Source: Macrolepiota albuminosa
Taxonomy: Eukaryota; Basidiomycota; Agaricomycetes; Agaricales; Agaricaceae
Reading direction: 5' to 3'
NCBI GenBank assembly: GCA_027475525.1
Contig: JAMWFC010000092.1
Span: 434,001 to 498,000, forward strand
DNA length: 64,000 bases
Positions 1-11,070 of this stretch are shown here, piece by piece. How positions within the stretch are numbered: the first letter of the stretch is position 1; every line of letters begins with the position of its first letter. Position numbers and translations under genes: made by a program. A model generated the notes under the pieces. That model ran no database searches. It was not told the origin of the DNA and worked only from the letters and a program-made list of their open reading frames with translations.

Positions 1-1790
1 ATGCTTCTGGCCTACACACTGAACCTACTATAAGCTGTCTAGTGACATCTGACTGCTCAGTTAGCCTTGCCAGTCCCTTGCCTAACTCCTGCTTGCCTCT
101 ATGCTTGCTTGACTCCTGCTTGTCACTGGTGCTTGCTGGCTCTGTAAAAGGAGTTCTGTAGATGTTAAGTGTTTCCCTTACAGTACTCTATTTTTTAGAG
201 AGCTGCTGGGGTGTGCATTGATCAGAAGACAGGCCTTCCTGAGCAAATAATCCAGTGGATTTAAGCACTTTTCTATAATAGCTGTCTTTAAAGCAATCCA
301 CACAGTATAGATGGCAAGGTGCAAATAAAGAATTAGGCATGAGTCAGACCTCAAAAAAGCTCCAAATGAAGCCTTGATAGTGAACAAGCTAAAGGCAGCA
401 TTAGCTGACAGGATAAATTTGGACTGCCTAGCAGCAGACAAAAAGAGGTATAGTATAGTAAGAAGGCCATGAATGATGGGCTAGTTAGGAATACTTAAAC
501 AGTAAGCATGAGTAGTATGGTCAAAAACTGTAGGCCAGGCACACCTCAAACTCACCCAAGGATGACTATAATGACTACTTAAGATGGTGCATAGGAGTTC
601 AAAAATGATCCAATGGCAACAACTAAAAATGTGGCAACATGTGATAAGATTTGATCTTGGATCAATCTCTGGAATCAATCCCATCAAACAATCATAGATT
701 GATCATGATTGAACTGAGTATTTGAGCCACTTTCTTCCATGACACACAGTACCACTGTCATGCCAATTCCAATGCCCCACAGAATAACACAGAAGTCAAA
801 AATGCCTGGCCAGGCTCTGACCTTAGAGAGGATAGAGAAAGCAGGCAGGGAAATAGGAGTAAGAAGAAGAGGTGCAGCCAAAGAAAAAGAATAGCCAAAC
901 CTTTAGTCACAATGCCAAGTGCTGGCAAAGTAGAAATCAAGGTCCAGACCTAGCACAACTCTGTTCCAAGTGCTGGTGCATGCAAAGAACAACAAATTGT
1001 TGGGTAGACATGTAAATATGGCATGGCCTGTGGCATAAGATAAAAAATATAAAAGAGATGGGGTTTTGAAGGAGTTGAGTAAGCAACTCACTTGCCACAG
1101 CTTGAAGTTCCTAGGGAGTGGACTGCTTAGACTTATGAGCATTTAAGAGTTGACTTTGGGTCAGATTTGATAATATTATTCAAACCCATTTTGAGTATGA
1201 AGCCTCTTTATATTCTCAATAAATCATACATAAATTATAGCATTGTATTACAACATGTGACTAAAACTCCCCAAACTTTGTTAAATTGAAGTTTAAATTT
1301 TAATTAAAGTCTTGCCCGATTCTATTTGAGCAGCTTTTACTAAGTTTAAAACTTCTATTTTGCATCAACACACATGCATAAAGACATTTCCTTCAGTGTG
1401 GCTCCTGACTTAAGATTTTATTGACTAAAGTGAGAAATCTCACATATCTCTGGCTGTAGAGGTTGACTATTGTGAACTGTCCATTTTCTATCACAGTATC
1501 ACCAAGAAAAACATTAAGGGTTTTTAACTTATCACTGAAAAAGTAGAGATTTGACATTAACTTCTTGTCCAAGTGACACAATGCACAGAATTTGTGCACA
1601 CTCTGACTGTGGTGCATTCTCACTTTTCTAGTTATGTTATTTATGAAGCTTTCAAAACTGTCAACTATAGGTTTTCAATACCTACACAAGTGGGTCTAGT
1701 TGACACTGTCATGGACACGTTGTGTTATAAATCTATTGAACCTAAGAACAATATTAAATTATTCCTCAATCCGATATAAGTGACTGAGGG
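1..1790. mobile_element. Decayed LTR-retrotransposon debris (Ty3/gypsy-like)
   Basis: AT-rich, almost CpG-free sequence without an intact gene. On the minus strand at about 178-441 an open stretch resembles the junction of Ty3/gypsy reverse transcriptase and RNase H, but only weakly. The segment around 1020-1200 aligns by eye with 42340-42490: both have an A/G-rich AAGATAAAA stretch, a GGAGTTG block, CCACAGCT, then GACTRYTTAGRCTTA and a TTGGGT block. They are therefore two copies of one LTR family. Bases 1-130 resemble the LTR-like family at 25480-25990 (CTCTAGTGACATCTG). CpG becomes normal at about 1797, marking the edge of the gene region. Confidence 0.55.
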
Positions 1791-2068
1791 TGTTCTACGA
1801 TGCGTTAATGTTTATATAGGTATGGGTGGATAATGAAGCCATTGTCCACACTGTAAAGTACGTCGTACTGTATGAATGTGATGGTACGTCGGTGGCCCTG
1901 ACTGCGACCCTGTGTGAAGAGTGACTGTGTGATATTGTCGAGGTCGATGTCCAACACGTTATTCTCGATGTGGGCCACCAAACAATCTATCATCCTGGAA
2001 CAAAAATAAATAAAGACACCTACAGTGATTCGAACCATATTCCTTTCATACTTACTCCACGTCTCAGG

Positions 2069-3515
2069 ATGTCTGAATCAACAGTTCCTCTCCCTAATCC
2101 TTCATCCCAGTCTCTTGCGGTCCCCCGTGTTTTTCCAACCACCGGCTTTGAAGTGATTCCTCCCTCAGAGATTACAGAGGAAGAGAATTGGGCATGGTAC
2201 ACGCCTGAGTCGTTCTATCCAGTTCGAATTGGCGATATCATTCACTCCAAGTATCAAGTTCTCTATAAAGTCGGGTATGGAACCACATCTACCCTTTGGA
2301 TATGTCGTGATCTTCAGTTGGTTGCTCATTTCCTTTCTGGTGCAACAATCTGAGTGTCTTAGCAGTCATGACAAATACGTTTGTATGAAATCTATGGTCT
2401 GTGACTATCCTTCCGTGAAACGAGAAGTCCGAGCGTACGAAGTTTTGTCCAACGCTGGGTTCACAAGCGATATGAAGGGATTGCGCTATATACGGCAGGC
2501 ATTGGACCACTTTGAATTGGAAATCAAAGGTCGCAGTTACCCATTCCTTATACATGAACCTCTTGGTGTCACTGTAGAAATGCTTGCTATCGAACTTGAT
2601 GGTCTTCCCATTGAATATGTTAGACACCTCAACCGGCAAATGTTGAGCGCCTTACATCTTATCCACGGTGCAGGAATAGTCCATGGAGGTAAAATTAAAT
2701 CCTATCGTGCATGATTTTTACGTACCAACTCACGCTTGACTACAGACCTACAAACAAGGAACATTCTCTTTCGGATTCATGATGAAGCACTCCTTCAGGA
2801 GGCTGAAGAAGACGAAATCCAACATCCTAGCCCCAGGAAAGTTACCGAACAAACCAGCGTCTTCACAACTAGGGGTTATCCTGGACCTATGATTCGTTGG
2901 GTAGGTAGGAGCCTTGTGCCCGTTCTATGTGATTTTGGCGAAGCGCGTACAGGAGGAGAATCTTATGAAGGGCTTATCCAACCCGCTTTTTATCGAGCAC
3001 CAGAGGTCTTTTTGCGTCTTCCATGGGGTACGCCGGCGGATATCTGGAACCTTGGTTGCATGGTCTGTTTTATGACAGTTTTCTTCTCCCCCTCCCTTTC
3101 TCATCCTTCAACACAGATATGGAGCTCAATGTTCACCACCCATCTGTTCTCTCGAACGAATAAATTAAACGAGCAGACTGACGAACAGACTGCTGACAGG
3201 AATCAGCTTGCTCGGATGGTTGCCTTGCTCGGACCACCGCCACGACAGCTACTGGACGACTCCGGTTCACGTGCACTCGAGTATTTTAATGAGGATGGGT
3301 CACCCAAAGGGGATGTTCCGCATGAGACCCTCGAGTCATTACTTGCGTCGTGTTTAGAAAAGGTTGGAAAGACTATGACGGCTGAAGATTCAGCAGCTTT
3401 TCTCGCCTTCATCAGGAGGACCGTAACATGGACGCAGGAAACGCGAGCTACCACATCGGAATTGCTCGATGATCCTTGGGTTTCTGTATCTAGGAAGGAA
3501 AACAGTAGTGTCTGA
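2069..3515 (+). CDS. SRPK-like serine/threonine protein kinase, four exons
   Basis: Predicted exons are 2069-2316, 2363-2688, 2746-3062 and 3117-3515. The kinase landmarks read in order: a glycine loop (KVGYGTTS), the ATP-binding lysine in YVCMK, the catalytic loop HGDLQTRN created by the second splice, the DFG triad in LCDFGEA, and YRAPEV. HGD in place of HRD together with the split layout is typical of fungal SRPK/FunK-like kinases, which phosphorylate proteins such as SR splicing factors; the substrate here is unknown. The first donor (GTTGGT) is not canonical, so that splice is the least certain. The start at 2069 is chosen because the conserved part begins soon after; an in-frame ATG at 1970 exists. 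A normal-CpG gene sandwiched between transposon debris. Confidence 0.8.
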
Positions 3516-3850
3516 TGAATGATCGCATTTCCACATGTGCAAAGGAACTATGTTTTGAGTTTTCAGATTTCGTGTATCAGTGTTTAACATGTGGTGATTG
3601 TAAAAAAGATGTACTCTTATAGACTCATTGCAAGGGCGAAATGTCATGAAGTATGCCACCTGCTCGAAGGTATTGTGCTGACCATGCGTTAGGTGCTCAT
3701 GCAGCAATACTTCGTAGGGTTGGCTTAGATTGAAAGGTCTAGAATGGTATCTTTGCTCGGTTCTTCTCTGCAAAAATCTGAGTTTGTTTATAGTACAAAA
3801 GTGTGTCATACTACTGTGTTGTTGCCTTTCTCCCTTGGAAAACTGTATTT
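3516..3850 (+). other. Putative 3' UTR and flank of the kinase gene
   Basis: No supportable gene. The sequence keeps the CpG content of the kinase gene up to about 3840 and then changes to the AT-rich, CpG-poor composition of the transposon island, so the host/transposon boundary lies near 3840. Confidence 0.4.
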
Positions 3851-5826
3851 TTCATTTGTCTTAAACCTTCTTCTCAGAAGTATGGGTACAAATGGCATGA
3901 TACACTTCCTTCCCATCTTCTAAGAAAAAAATATTGGCATTCACATGAATAAATGCAAATGTAGCAAGGCATCAAGGGTCATTGCTGTAGAACAGAGATG
4001 TTACCTAGCATCATTTCCCTTCTTGTTGTATGTTTTGTTTTATATCTTTTCTCCTCTTTCACTGGGCATCAATTTTGCCACATACCTCTGCTATACTTTA
4101 TGATCGACCTAATCATCATCATTTATTCACAACACTAGTCTAAGCTGCTTGTTGAATCTTTGATTGTAATACATTATCCTTTGCCATTGAATTGCAAGGG
4201 AGTCTCAGGCAGTTCCCAGAGAACAGGTCAAGGGTGCAGCAAGAGATAAGGATAGCTGGTGATTACATGCATTAAGAGATCACATTGCGAGGGAGCTAGA
4301 CCTTGCTTAAGAGATGAGTATTGGAGACACTTGCTGTTAGTGAATTTAAGTAAACACAGAATGAAACATAGTGCTTAGTGAGGCTTAAGCATAAATGCCT
4401 TGCTGTAGATGTGAGGCACTAAAGAACTGAGAGTGCTAGCATAAGTCTAGCAACTTAATGGGCAAACTTTTTAAGAAGTGCACCAAATGGAATATTAAGT
4501 CTGGGGTGATTAAAAAGAGTTTCTAATAGATGTTTTTCCAAAAATCTCTGCCATGCCCTGAAGGGTCAAATTTGCATAATGTGAATAGTAACTTGTTTTT
4601 GTTTTAAATGAGCAATTAGCAATTACAAGTATAAAATTTATCACATGCCTTGGAACTGTCTTGGTCAGAAAACTGTCATTAAAGGAGACAGGATGCACTT
4701 CTATAATTGTATATAGCCCATGGTAGTGGAGCATCAATTTGTCCACATGCCTCAGCCTCCTTTTCTTGTGCAGTGTTCTGATCTTTGATGGAGATAAGTG
4801 TAAGGGCAATCTTTGGAGGCTATGGCTCAGTCACAGATGCAGCAAATCCTAGGCACTTAAACATCTGTATAAGGCTTGCAATAATAGGCACATGTAGTTG
4901 AATAAGGTTGGGGATACATGCACTATTCTTTACTGTATATATCTGACCATTGCAGTAAAGTGATGCATAAGTAGACTCAGTGAGGGCTTTGAGTTTATTA
5001 GAAGTATGTGGTTTCTGACATGATGGACATATAGTATACTGAATGTGTTCATCAAGATCAATTTCTAATTGCTTTTGTGCACACTGCAGAGTTTGAACAG
5101 GATTAGATTCCTCAAGAAAAACACCAGCAGCCACTAGCATGGTCAATGAAGAATTAAGGTTATTTGATGCTCTTTCTTATAATAAATGGCTAAAAACATT
5201 TTTTTAGAGCAGCTTTAAAGCATGTTATCCAAATATATGATTTTTTTGGCAATGCAGGAATCACTATTGAAGTCTATTCATGATTGCTGTTGTACTTTAT
5301 GGGGTTTGCCTTGCCTGGTCTTGTGTGATTACAATAGATGTGGAGGACCTAGCAACAAATCCATGGAGATTTTTATAAAATGCATGGCTGTTGAACTTCA
5401 AGGCTGCATTTAGTATGAAGGACCCAACACAGGATGCACTAAACTGGATTGGAGTGCTACAACAGGTCTCAAAGTCAATTGCAGAGTATTGTACAGCCTT
5501 CTTCAAGCTCAAGGGCAAGCTGAGCTCAGCTGTTGCCAATATCAAGTAAATTAAGGATCAATCCTGAAAAGAATTGAGCACAGCAGCAATGAATGCCCTT
5601 GTAAACATGGACTTTTAAATAGCTGAGAAGGCATAGGACATTCTACTCTACTAGGAGAGCAACTTGGTAGACATTGCAGTGAGAAAAAAAGGTCAGTAGC
5701 ATGAGACATGGGCATTGACAAATCCTGGCCTAGCTGTTGACTTCAGTGACAATGGTGGTGAGGGTTGCCAACCCTCCAGCTGTCAGAGGTTTAGGTGTGA
5801 CAAGAGGTGCATAATATACATTATAT
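3851..5826. mobile_element. Mixed transposon remnants (LTR fragment, possible CACTA/Plavaka-like and gag-like pieces)
   Basis: CpG-poor stretch without intact genes. Bases 4198-4230 are the reverse complement of the distal part of the LTR at 28808-29764 (shared GGGAGTCTCAGGCAGTTCCC), so an LTR fragment lies here inverted. Plus-strand codons at about 5409-5550 read like a gypsy Gag fragment (LEYC/EYCTAFFKLKG-type residues) with later stops; this is weak. The segment near 4798-4840 shares a GGAGGCTATGGCTCAGTCACA block with 26360-26385, linking the debris to elements further right. Confidence 0.4.
4820..5146 (-). pseudogene. Fragment resembling the zinc-motif N-terminal region of Plavaka/CACTA-like transposases
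   Basis: An open stretch of 108 codons carries YTICPSC, later LYCNGQIY, then PIIASLIQMFKCLGF. This CPxC...CxG...P...slxxxFxxxGF order recalls the region ahead of the catalytic domain in basidiomycete Plavaka-type (CACTA-like) DDE transposases. No catalytic domain is present, the surroundings are CpG-poor and full of stops, and the assignment rests on remembered motif order only. It could instead be another basidiomycete transposon family. Confidence 0.35.
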
Positions 5827-5865
5827 GAGCTACAATTTGTGCCTTCAGCACAAATTTCATAGCTT
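5827..5865 (-). repeat. Helitron-type terminal hairpin, copy 3
   Basis: Imperfect palindrome with arms GAGCTACAATTTGTGC and GCACAAATTTCATAGCTT around a short TTCA loop. The same hairpin recurs at 6475-6513 and 7252-7290, each time where a Helitron-like unit ends. Confidence 0.65.
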
Positions 5866-6474
5866 ATTGAGGCTTTACCTTTAAACTCTCTCTAACTAAG
5901 CCTACACCCTAACCTCACTTTGTTCAATTAGGGATCTAGTATGTGTAGAGAACTCAGTGCTTAATTCCAGCCTCAACCTCACTTCATTCAGTTAAAGCCT
6001 CAGTAATCACAACTCAGTGCTTAATCCCAGTTTTCCTCAACTTTCAAAGTATTATTGTAAGCTGAATTGAATTTTTCTTGAGCTTTTCAGATTTTTTAAG
6101 CATTTATAAATCTCAAAAAAAAAAAACTAAAAAGTAGTGTATCAGTGGCCCTTGAATTTTCCTGGATTTTCCTGGAATTATTTAAGCATTTTCTACTAAC
6201 ATCTCCTGAAAAACAGAGCAATTGAATTTTTCTTCACAAACTTTCACATTTCTTTAAGCATTTATAAATCTCAAAAAACCTCAAATTGGTGTTTTATTGG
6301 CCCTTGAATTTTTTCTGATTTTTCACTGATTTTCTTAGAATTTTCTAAGCATTTTTAATACTCAAATAAGCCAACTCTTATGTTGTTATTCTAAAAAGAA
6401 GGTTCTTGGTCAGCTTTGGTCAGCATTAGTCATTTACTAAAATTTCCACAAAAGTCATCCTATTCTATATATAT
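5827..6474 (-). mobile_element. Short Helitron-like unit 2 (leftmost, decayed)
   Basis: Read on the minus strand, the unit starts near 6470 with TATATATAGAATAGG, a decayed match to the Helitron 5' end at 25460 (TCTATATAGAATGCG). It shares the internal GGTCAG...AAGAACCTTC block with that end and finishes with the long hairpin at 5827-5865 (GAGCTAC...GTGCCTTCAGCAC...TAGCTT). It has no coding capacity. It appears to be a non-autonomous relative, or partial copy, arranged head-to-tail with its right-hand neighbour. Confidence 0.5.
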
Positions 6475-6513
6475 GAGCTATGATTTGTGCCTTCGGCACA
6501 AATTTCGTAGCTT
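6475..6513 (-). repeat. Helitron-type terminal hairpin, copy 2
   Basis: Palindromic stretch GAGCTATGATTTGTGCC-TTC-GGCACAAATTTCGTAGCTT, followed at once by a second small hairpin (GGGGGCTTTGCCCCC). It is the same arrangement as at 7252-7290. Confidence 0.7.
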
Positions 6514-7247
6514 GTTGGGGGCTTTGCCCCCAAATTCCCCCCAACTAAGCCTCCACCCTAACCTCACTTTGTTGGGTTAAGGCCTCTGCATTTCACAACT
6601 CAGTGCTTATTCCTGGCCTCAACCTCACTTTGTTGGATTAAGGCCTCCGCATTTCACAACTCAGTGCTTATTCCCAGCCTCAACCTCACTTCGTTTGGTT
6701 AAGGCCTCCGCATTTCACAACTCAGTGCTCTTTCCACAACTCTCAAAGTATTATTGTAAGCTAAATTGAATTCTTCTTGAATTTTTCAGATTTTATTCAG
6801 CATTTATAAATCTTTAAAAAACTAAAAATCAGTATATTAGTAGCCTTTGAATTTTTCCTGATTTTCTGGTGATTTTTCTGGAATTATTTGAGCATTTTCC
6901 ACTAACATCTCCTGAAAAACAGAGCAATGAATTTTTCTTGAATCTTTCAGATTTCTTTAAGCATTTATAAACCTCAAAAAATTCACAATCAGTGTATCAG
7001 TAGCCTCTGAATTTTTCCTGATTTTTTGGTGATTTTTCTTCAAATTTCTAAGCATTTTATACATACATCTACCAAAAAACAAACGAAAAAGGAAGTATTT
7101 GTCAGCCTTAGTCAGAAACTGTCAAAACTGACTTTATACATACATCTACTAAAAAACAAACGAAAAAGGAAGTATTTGTCAGCCTTAGTCAGAAACTGTC
7201 AAAACTGACTAAGCACATCATTTCCCAGGCATCATCGCATTATATAG
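6475..7247 (-). mobile_element. Short Helitron-like unit 1
   Basis: On the minus strand it begins at about 7247-7250 with TCTATATAATGCGATGATGCCTGGGAAATG, parallel to the 5' end of the large Helitron (TCTATATAGAATGCGACAAGGCCTGAGAAA). It continues with the shared AGGCTGACAAA...CTTCCTTTT block and ends in the hairpin at 6475-6513. It contains three tandem copies of a roughly 61-bp repeat (AAGGCCTCYGCATTTCACAACTCAGTGCT, about 6576-6730) and no gene. A near-exact 77-bp tandem duplication (7059 and 7136) lies inside and is probably an assembly artefact. Confidence 0.55.
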
Positions 7248-7251
7248 AGAT

Positions 7252-7290
7252 GAGCTACGATTCGTGCCTTCGGCATGAATTTCATAGCTC
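7252..7290 (-). repeat. Helitron 3'-terminal hairpin, copy 1
   Basis: Arms GAGCTACGATTCGTGCC and GGCATGAATTTCATAGCTC pair around TTC. This is the 3'-end hairpin expected of a Helitron read on the minus strand. Further inside, about 7300-7500 holds three copies of a 60-bp repeat (CTCCACCCYAACCTCACTTC). Confidence 0.7.
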
Positions 7291-7579
7291 GTTGAGGGCT
7301 TTGCCCCCAAACCCCCCCCAACTAAGCCTCCACCCTAACCTCACTTCATTCGGTTAGGGCTCCAAGTATGTATAAGTAACTTAGCCTCCACCCCAACCTC
7401 ACTTCGTTTGGTTAGGGCTCCAAGTATGTATATAAGTAATTCAGTCTCCACCCCAACCTCACTTCGTTCGGTTAGGGGTTCCAAATATGTATCTTAGTAA
7501 CTCAGCTTCTATCATAATCTTACTTTCATTATGTCTTACTGATTCCAGCATAAGTTGTTAACAAATAGAGAGTTTCACA

Positions 7580-7822
7580 TTTATCAAGAAATGATGCTAC
7601 AATTCCAAGTTATATATATTCTATTAGTACAGTATCAACAAATATCAAGTTAGATGCTAAAATATAAAAGTTAGTAATAAGTAAGTAATTAACAATCACA
7701 CTCACATTTGTAAACCCAAGAAATAATGCTACAATTCCAAGTTATATGTACAGTATCAAGTTAGATGCTAAAATATAAAGTTAGTAATAAGTAGTTAATC
7801 AAAAATCACACTTACATTTGTA
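7580..7822. repeat. Diverged direct repeat in the Helitron 3' untranslated region
   Basis: Two copies of an AT-rich segment of about 110 bp (about 7590-7712 and 7728-7822) share ATGCTACAATTCCAAGTTATAT, AGTATCAAGTTAGATGCTAAAATATAA and CACWTACATTTGTAAAC. They lie just downstream of the helicase end on the minus strand. Confidence 0.6.
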
Positions 7823-7827
7823 AACCA

Positions 7828-9497
7828 TTAAGGACTTCTTGATATACAATATTTGCAGTTATTTTTGATGTATTTTCTTCTGACAGAATCACCTTGATAC
7901 GATCTCCTGATGTGCATCGAGAAAGTGCAACATAGAGTTGGCCATGTGTAAAAACTGGTGATCAAAGATCCAATCCAACATGCTTGACTGATTGCCCTTG
8001 AGACTTGTTGATAGTCATAGCAAAAGCCAATCGAATTGGAAACTGTCTCCTGCATAATAGTATTGGCATATCCTCTTCAGAGGCATCTAGATTGATCCTT
8101 GGAATCAAAACAGTTGAACCTGCAAACTTGGCATCTCCACTGATAATACAACATCTGAGGACTCTGGTGCTGATATGAGTGACAATCATTCTTGTTCCAT
8201 TGCAAAGTCCTTTGGTTGTGTCCAGATTTCTAAGGAGCATGACAGGAACTCCAATCTTCAAAGCCAGTTTAGCCAAAGGCAAACTACTGGCTTTCAAAGA
8301 GTTGAGATATTCCACAGGATATAAGGCAAGGCCATCAGGATTCCTGTTATCAGAGAGAACAGAATCTGCACTCTGTAAAATCCTTTCTTCCCCTGGATAC
8401 CTCTCTAGAACTTCTGCATTGATCTCCTCTATATCCGAGTTCTTGCCAGAGAGAATAGTCCGGTCCAGATAATACTGATCATTTTGAGGATGACCAATAT
8501 CAGGATATGTAGAAGAAATCAATCCAGTGATAGAATTGTCATCACAGATTATTCTTTCAGGCAGTTTGACTGTTTCTCCAGGTCCTAGATTTTTCCCTGC
8601 ACCAACATCCAACAACCAAGCTGCATGAGCAATATTCTCTGCAGTCTGATCCAATCTCATATTTTGGACCAAGTAATGGACTTGAATATGATCCCAAAGT
8701 CGGCCCCTTTTGAGTGAAGCAGCAATCATCTGCTGCCTAAGTCCATGTGGAACCACTGGAAGAGTTTGTCTGAAGTCCCCTCCAAAAACCACAGTAACTC
8801 CACCAAAGGAAATGTCATTATCAAAGATGTCTCTGAAGCCACGATCTACAAAGTCAATGGCATTTTTGTGTTGCATTGGAACTTCATCCCAAATAACAAC
8901 TTTGGTGCAAAGTATGAGCTGTGATAACTGGGTTCCTCTCTTGATATTGGCAATGGATGTGTCAAGAGCAGGAATGGGAATTTTGAATCTTGAATGAGCT
9001 GTCCTACCCCCTTCCAACAATAAGGCAGCAATGCCAGATGATGCTACACATAATGCCACATCTCCATTAGAACGAATAGCAGCAGCCAGAGTATTGCAGA
9101 CAAAGATTTTGCCACATCCTCCAGCACTGTGAATGAATAGCATCTTGCCCAAATTGTTGTTTACTGAGTTCATGACAACATCAAAGGTCTCCATTTGTTC
9201 CATATTGAACTTGGCCTTGTTCCTCTCCACTCTTTGCTTGAGCTCCTCAACATCATAATTAATTTCATCTTCTAAAAGTCGATTGCCTAGAAGAATGATC
9301 AGTATTCAAGTCAATCTTTTATGCAAATGCCAATTACCTGGAACTATATTCCAATTCTGTTGAGCCTCTGGCATGTTGGGAAAGTCTTTCAGAGTTTTTC
9401 CAAAATTCATCAAAGTGTCATTGATGAGATAAAGGCCATAGTCATAGACATCCTCATTGGTAAAGACTCGGTCCCTGTATTGCCTAGTATGTTCCAA
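7828..9497 (-). pseudogene. Helitron Pif1-like helicase region
   Basis: C-terminal half of the Helitron protein, which unwinds DNA during rolling-circle transposition. Seen in order: EYE-like lead-in, Walker A SAGGCGKIF (Pif1 relatives have GGTGKT; the T-to-I change would impair the P-loop), Walker B VVIWDEVPM, GGDFRQTLPVV, and the late motif MTINKSQGQ. A 51-bp intron at 9287-9337 (GTAATT...TTCTAG) joins NIVPG to NRLLEDE. A TGA codon at 7962-7964 after VGLDL replaces an expected Arg, and the frame then continues with [16 protein letters not shown], the last helicase motif. Another TGA near 9504 separates it from the upstream part. Confidence 0.85.
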
Positions 9498-9503
9498 TCT
9501 GTG

Positions 9504-11065
9504 TCAAAGATCATCACAAATAGAATGGTTGAATTCGTCCCATAGCGCCTCAGGAGTGGCAGGAGCACAGTGGAATAGAATAGTGCAAAACAGCTGTCTG
9601 AGAGCTGATCCTAGTTGGATTGGAGCAGCTTCAGTGAGACACTGCCTCCATTCTGCATCATCCTCCAAAAGACCTAGAGCCTTGCATGCTTCCTGATAAG
9701 TGGGATAGATATGGCCATTGACTGTCCTGAGATCAGCCCATGAAGTTGCATTGGTTACAACAGTCAAGAGCATCCTGAGATAGAACCTTTCTCCCTGTCT
9801 TGGTGAAGCAAAATACATCCTTTCAATTGCTGTCCCTCTCTGCCTCTCCTTCCAACTCCGTTTAGATGCTTCATAAACAAACTTGGTTGGAAAGTTCTGA
9901 TAAGTGGTGTTATTATTGGGAAACCTGGTATTGGCTTCAAACCAAGCTGTGAGTGCAGTCTTGTCTGCATTAGGTCTAGCAGCCACCACCTGTATTGGTT
10001 CATCATCTGGGAAATAGACTTCATGCTGGTTTTCCAAGTGCACAGGCAATCTGTACACTGAAGGATATTCAGCATGCATGTTGAATTCAAAGATGTGCCA
10101 GCAAGCCTCAGGAGCAGAAATGTATCTGGCATCCAAGTGTTCCTTGATTTCATCCCTCTCCTCTCTAGCAATCTCCAAAGTTGTCCTATCATGGCCCTTG
10201 TAGATGTACTTGTGAATGTATTTGATTGCATCCACTGAAGCACAGACTTCCACATTGATATGACATTGGAATTTGGCTGAGAGATATGGATTGTATGGGA
10301 CAACATTACGATTGTCATAACGACAACCATGCTTTTCAAAAAAGCAGCCATTGTTAGGTCTGGCATATTGTATGGGACAACATTACGATTGTCATAACGA
10401 CAACCATGCTTTTCAAAAAAGCAGCCATTGTTAGGTCTGGCATATTGAGGATAGCCATCATCACCATACTGTGTAGCCTCTTGAAATTCCTTGGGATATC
10501 TCTTGGAATATTTGCCATCTACCATGCACTTGGCATTGGGAAAATCTGCTCCACATGGACCATGAACCATATTGGTAGTAACAACCTAATAACAAAGGTC
10601 AGTCACTGCATTGATAATTCAAGCAAAGCCAATACCTGATACAATTGAGGCTGAGTCACTGGATCAGGAATTTGAGCAGAAACAATAGTGTCCACATGAG
10701 CTGCATCTTTGATCTTGTCATGATGGTGAAAAAAGATCAAGATATGTATATGTGGAAGTCCCCTCTTTTGGAATTCAATGGTATGGACAGATGCCACACA
10801 TTTTCCAAAGAGACCATCTTTGATATCCTTCAAAAGAGCATTTTTCTTGAGTTCAAATACTCTGGCAACAATATCTGGACGGTCAGAAGCTGTTTGCCTC
10901 TTTCCATTAACTATAGGTTCTTTCAACAGAGCATCTTCAATTTCTGGCCACTTTGGATTGGCAGTCATGGTAATGAAGAGATCTGGTTTGTGGAAATGCC
11001 TGCAAATAGCCATAGAGTCCTGGAATCATTGCTGCATATGTCGTTCACTTCCAACATGAGAAGAG
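9504..11065 (-). pseudogene. Helitron HUH replication-initiator (Rep) region
   Basis: Contains FHKPDLFITMTANPKWPEI and, near 10736-10770, RGLPHIHILIF with the two metal-binding His of the HUH motif. Near 10192-10235 is KYIHKYIYKGHDR, holding the two catalytic tyrosines typical of Helitron Rep. These nick and rejoin single strands during rolling-circle replication. An intron at 10586-10635 (GTATTG...ATTAG) joins LYQ to VVTTNMVHGP. A 77-bp tandem duplication (10291 and 10368) shifts the frame ahead of the Tyr motif. An in-frame TGA near 11025 follows RHMQQ where related proteins have Arg. The 5' border is the gypsy insertion at 11066-11070. Confidence 0.85.
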
Positions 11066-11070
11066 GAAAG
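11066..11070. repeat. Target-site duplication (left), GAAAG
   Basis: GAAAG directly precedes the left gypsy LTR (TGTCACG...) and recurs at 22290-22294 directly after the right LTR (...CTGACA). A perfect 5-bp duplication is usual for Ty3/gypsy integration. Confidence 0.95.

Noticed and set aside
1573..2038. Open frames before the kinase gene as separate genes
   Set aside because: They straddle the transposon/host boundary, lack motifs and overlap the likely promoter.
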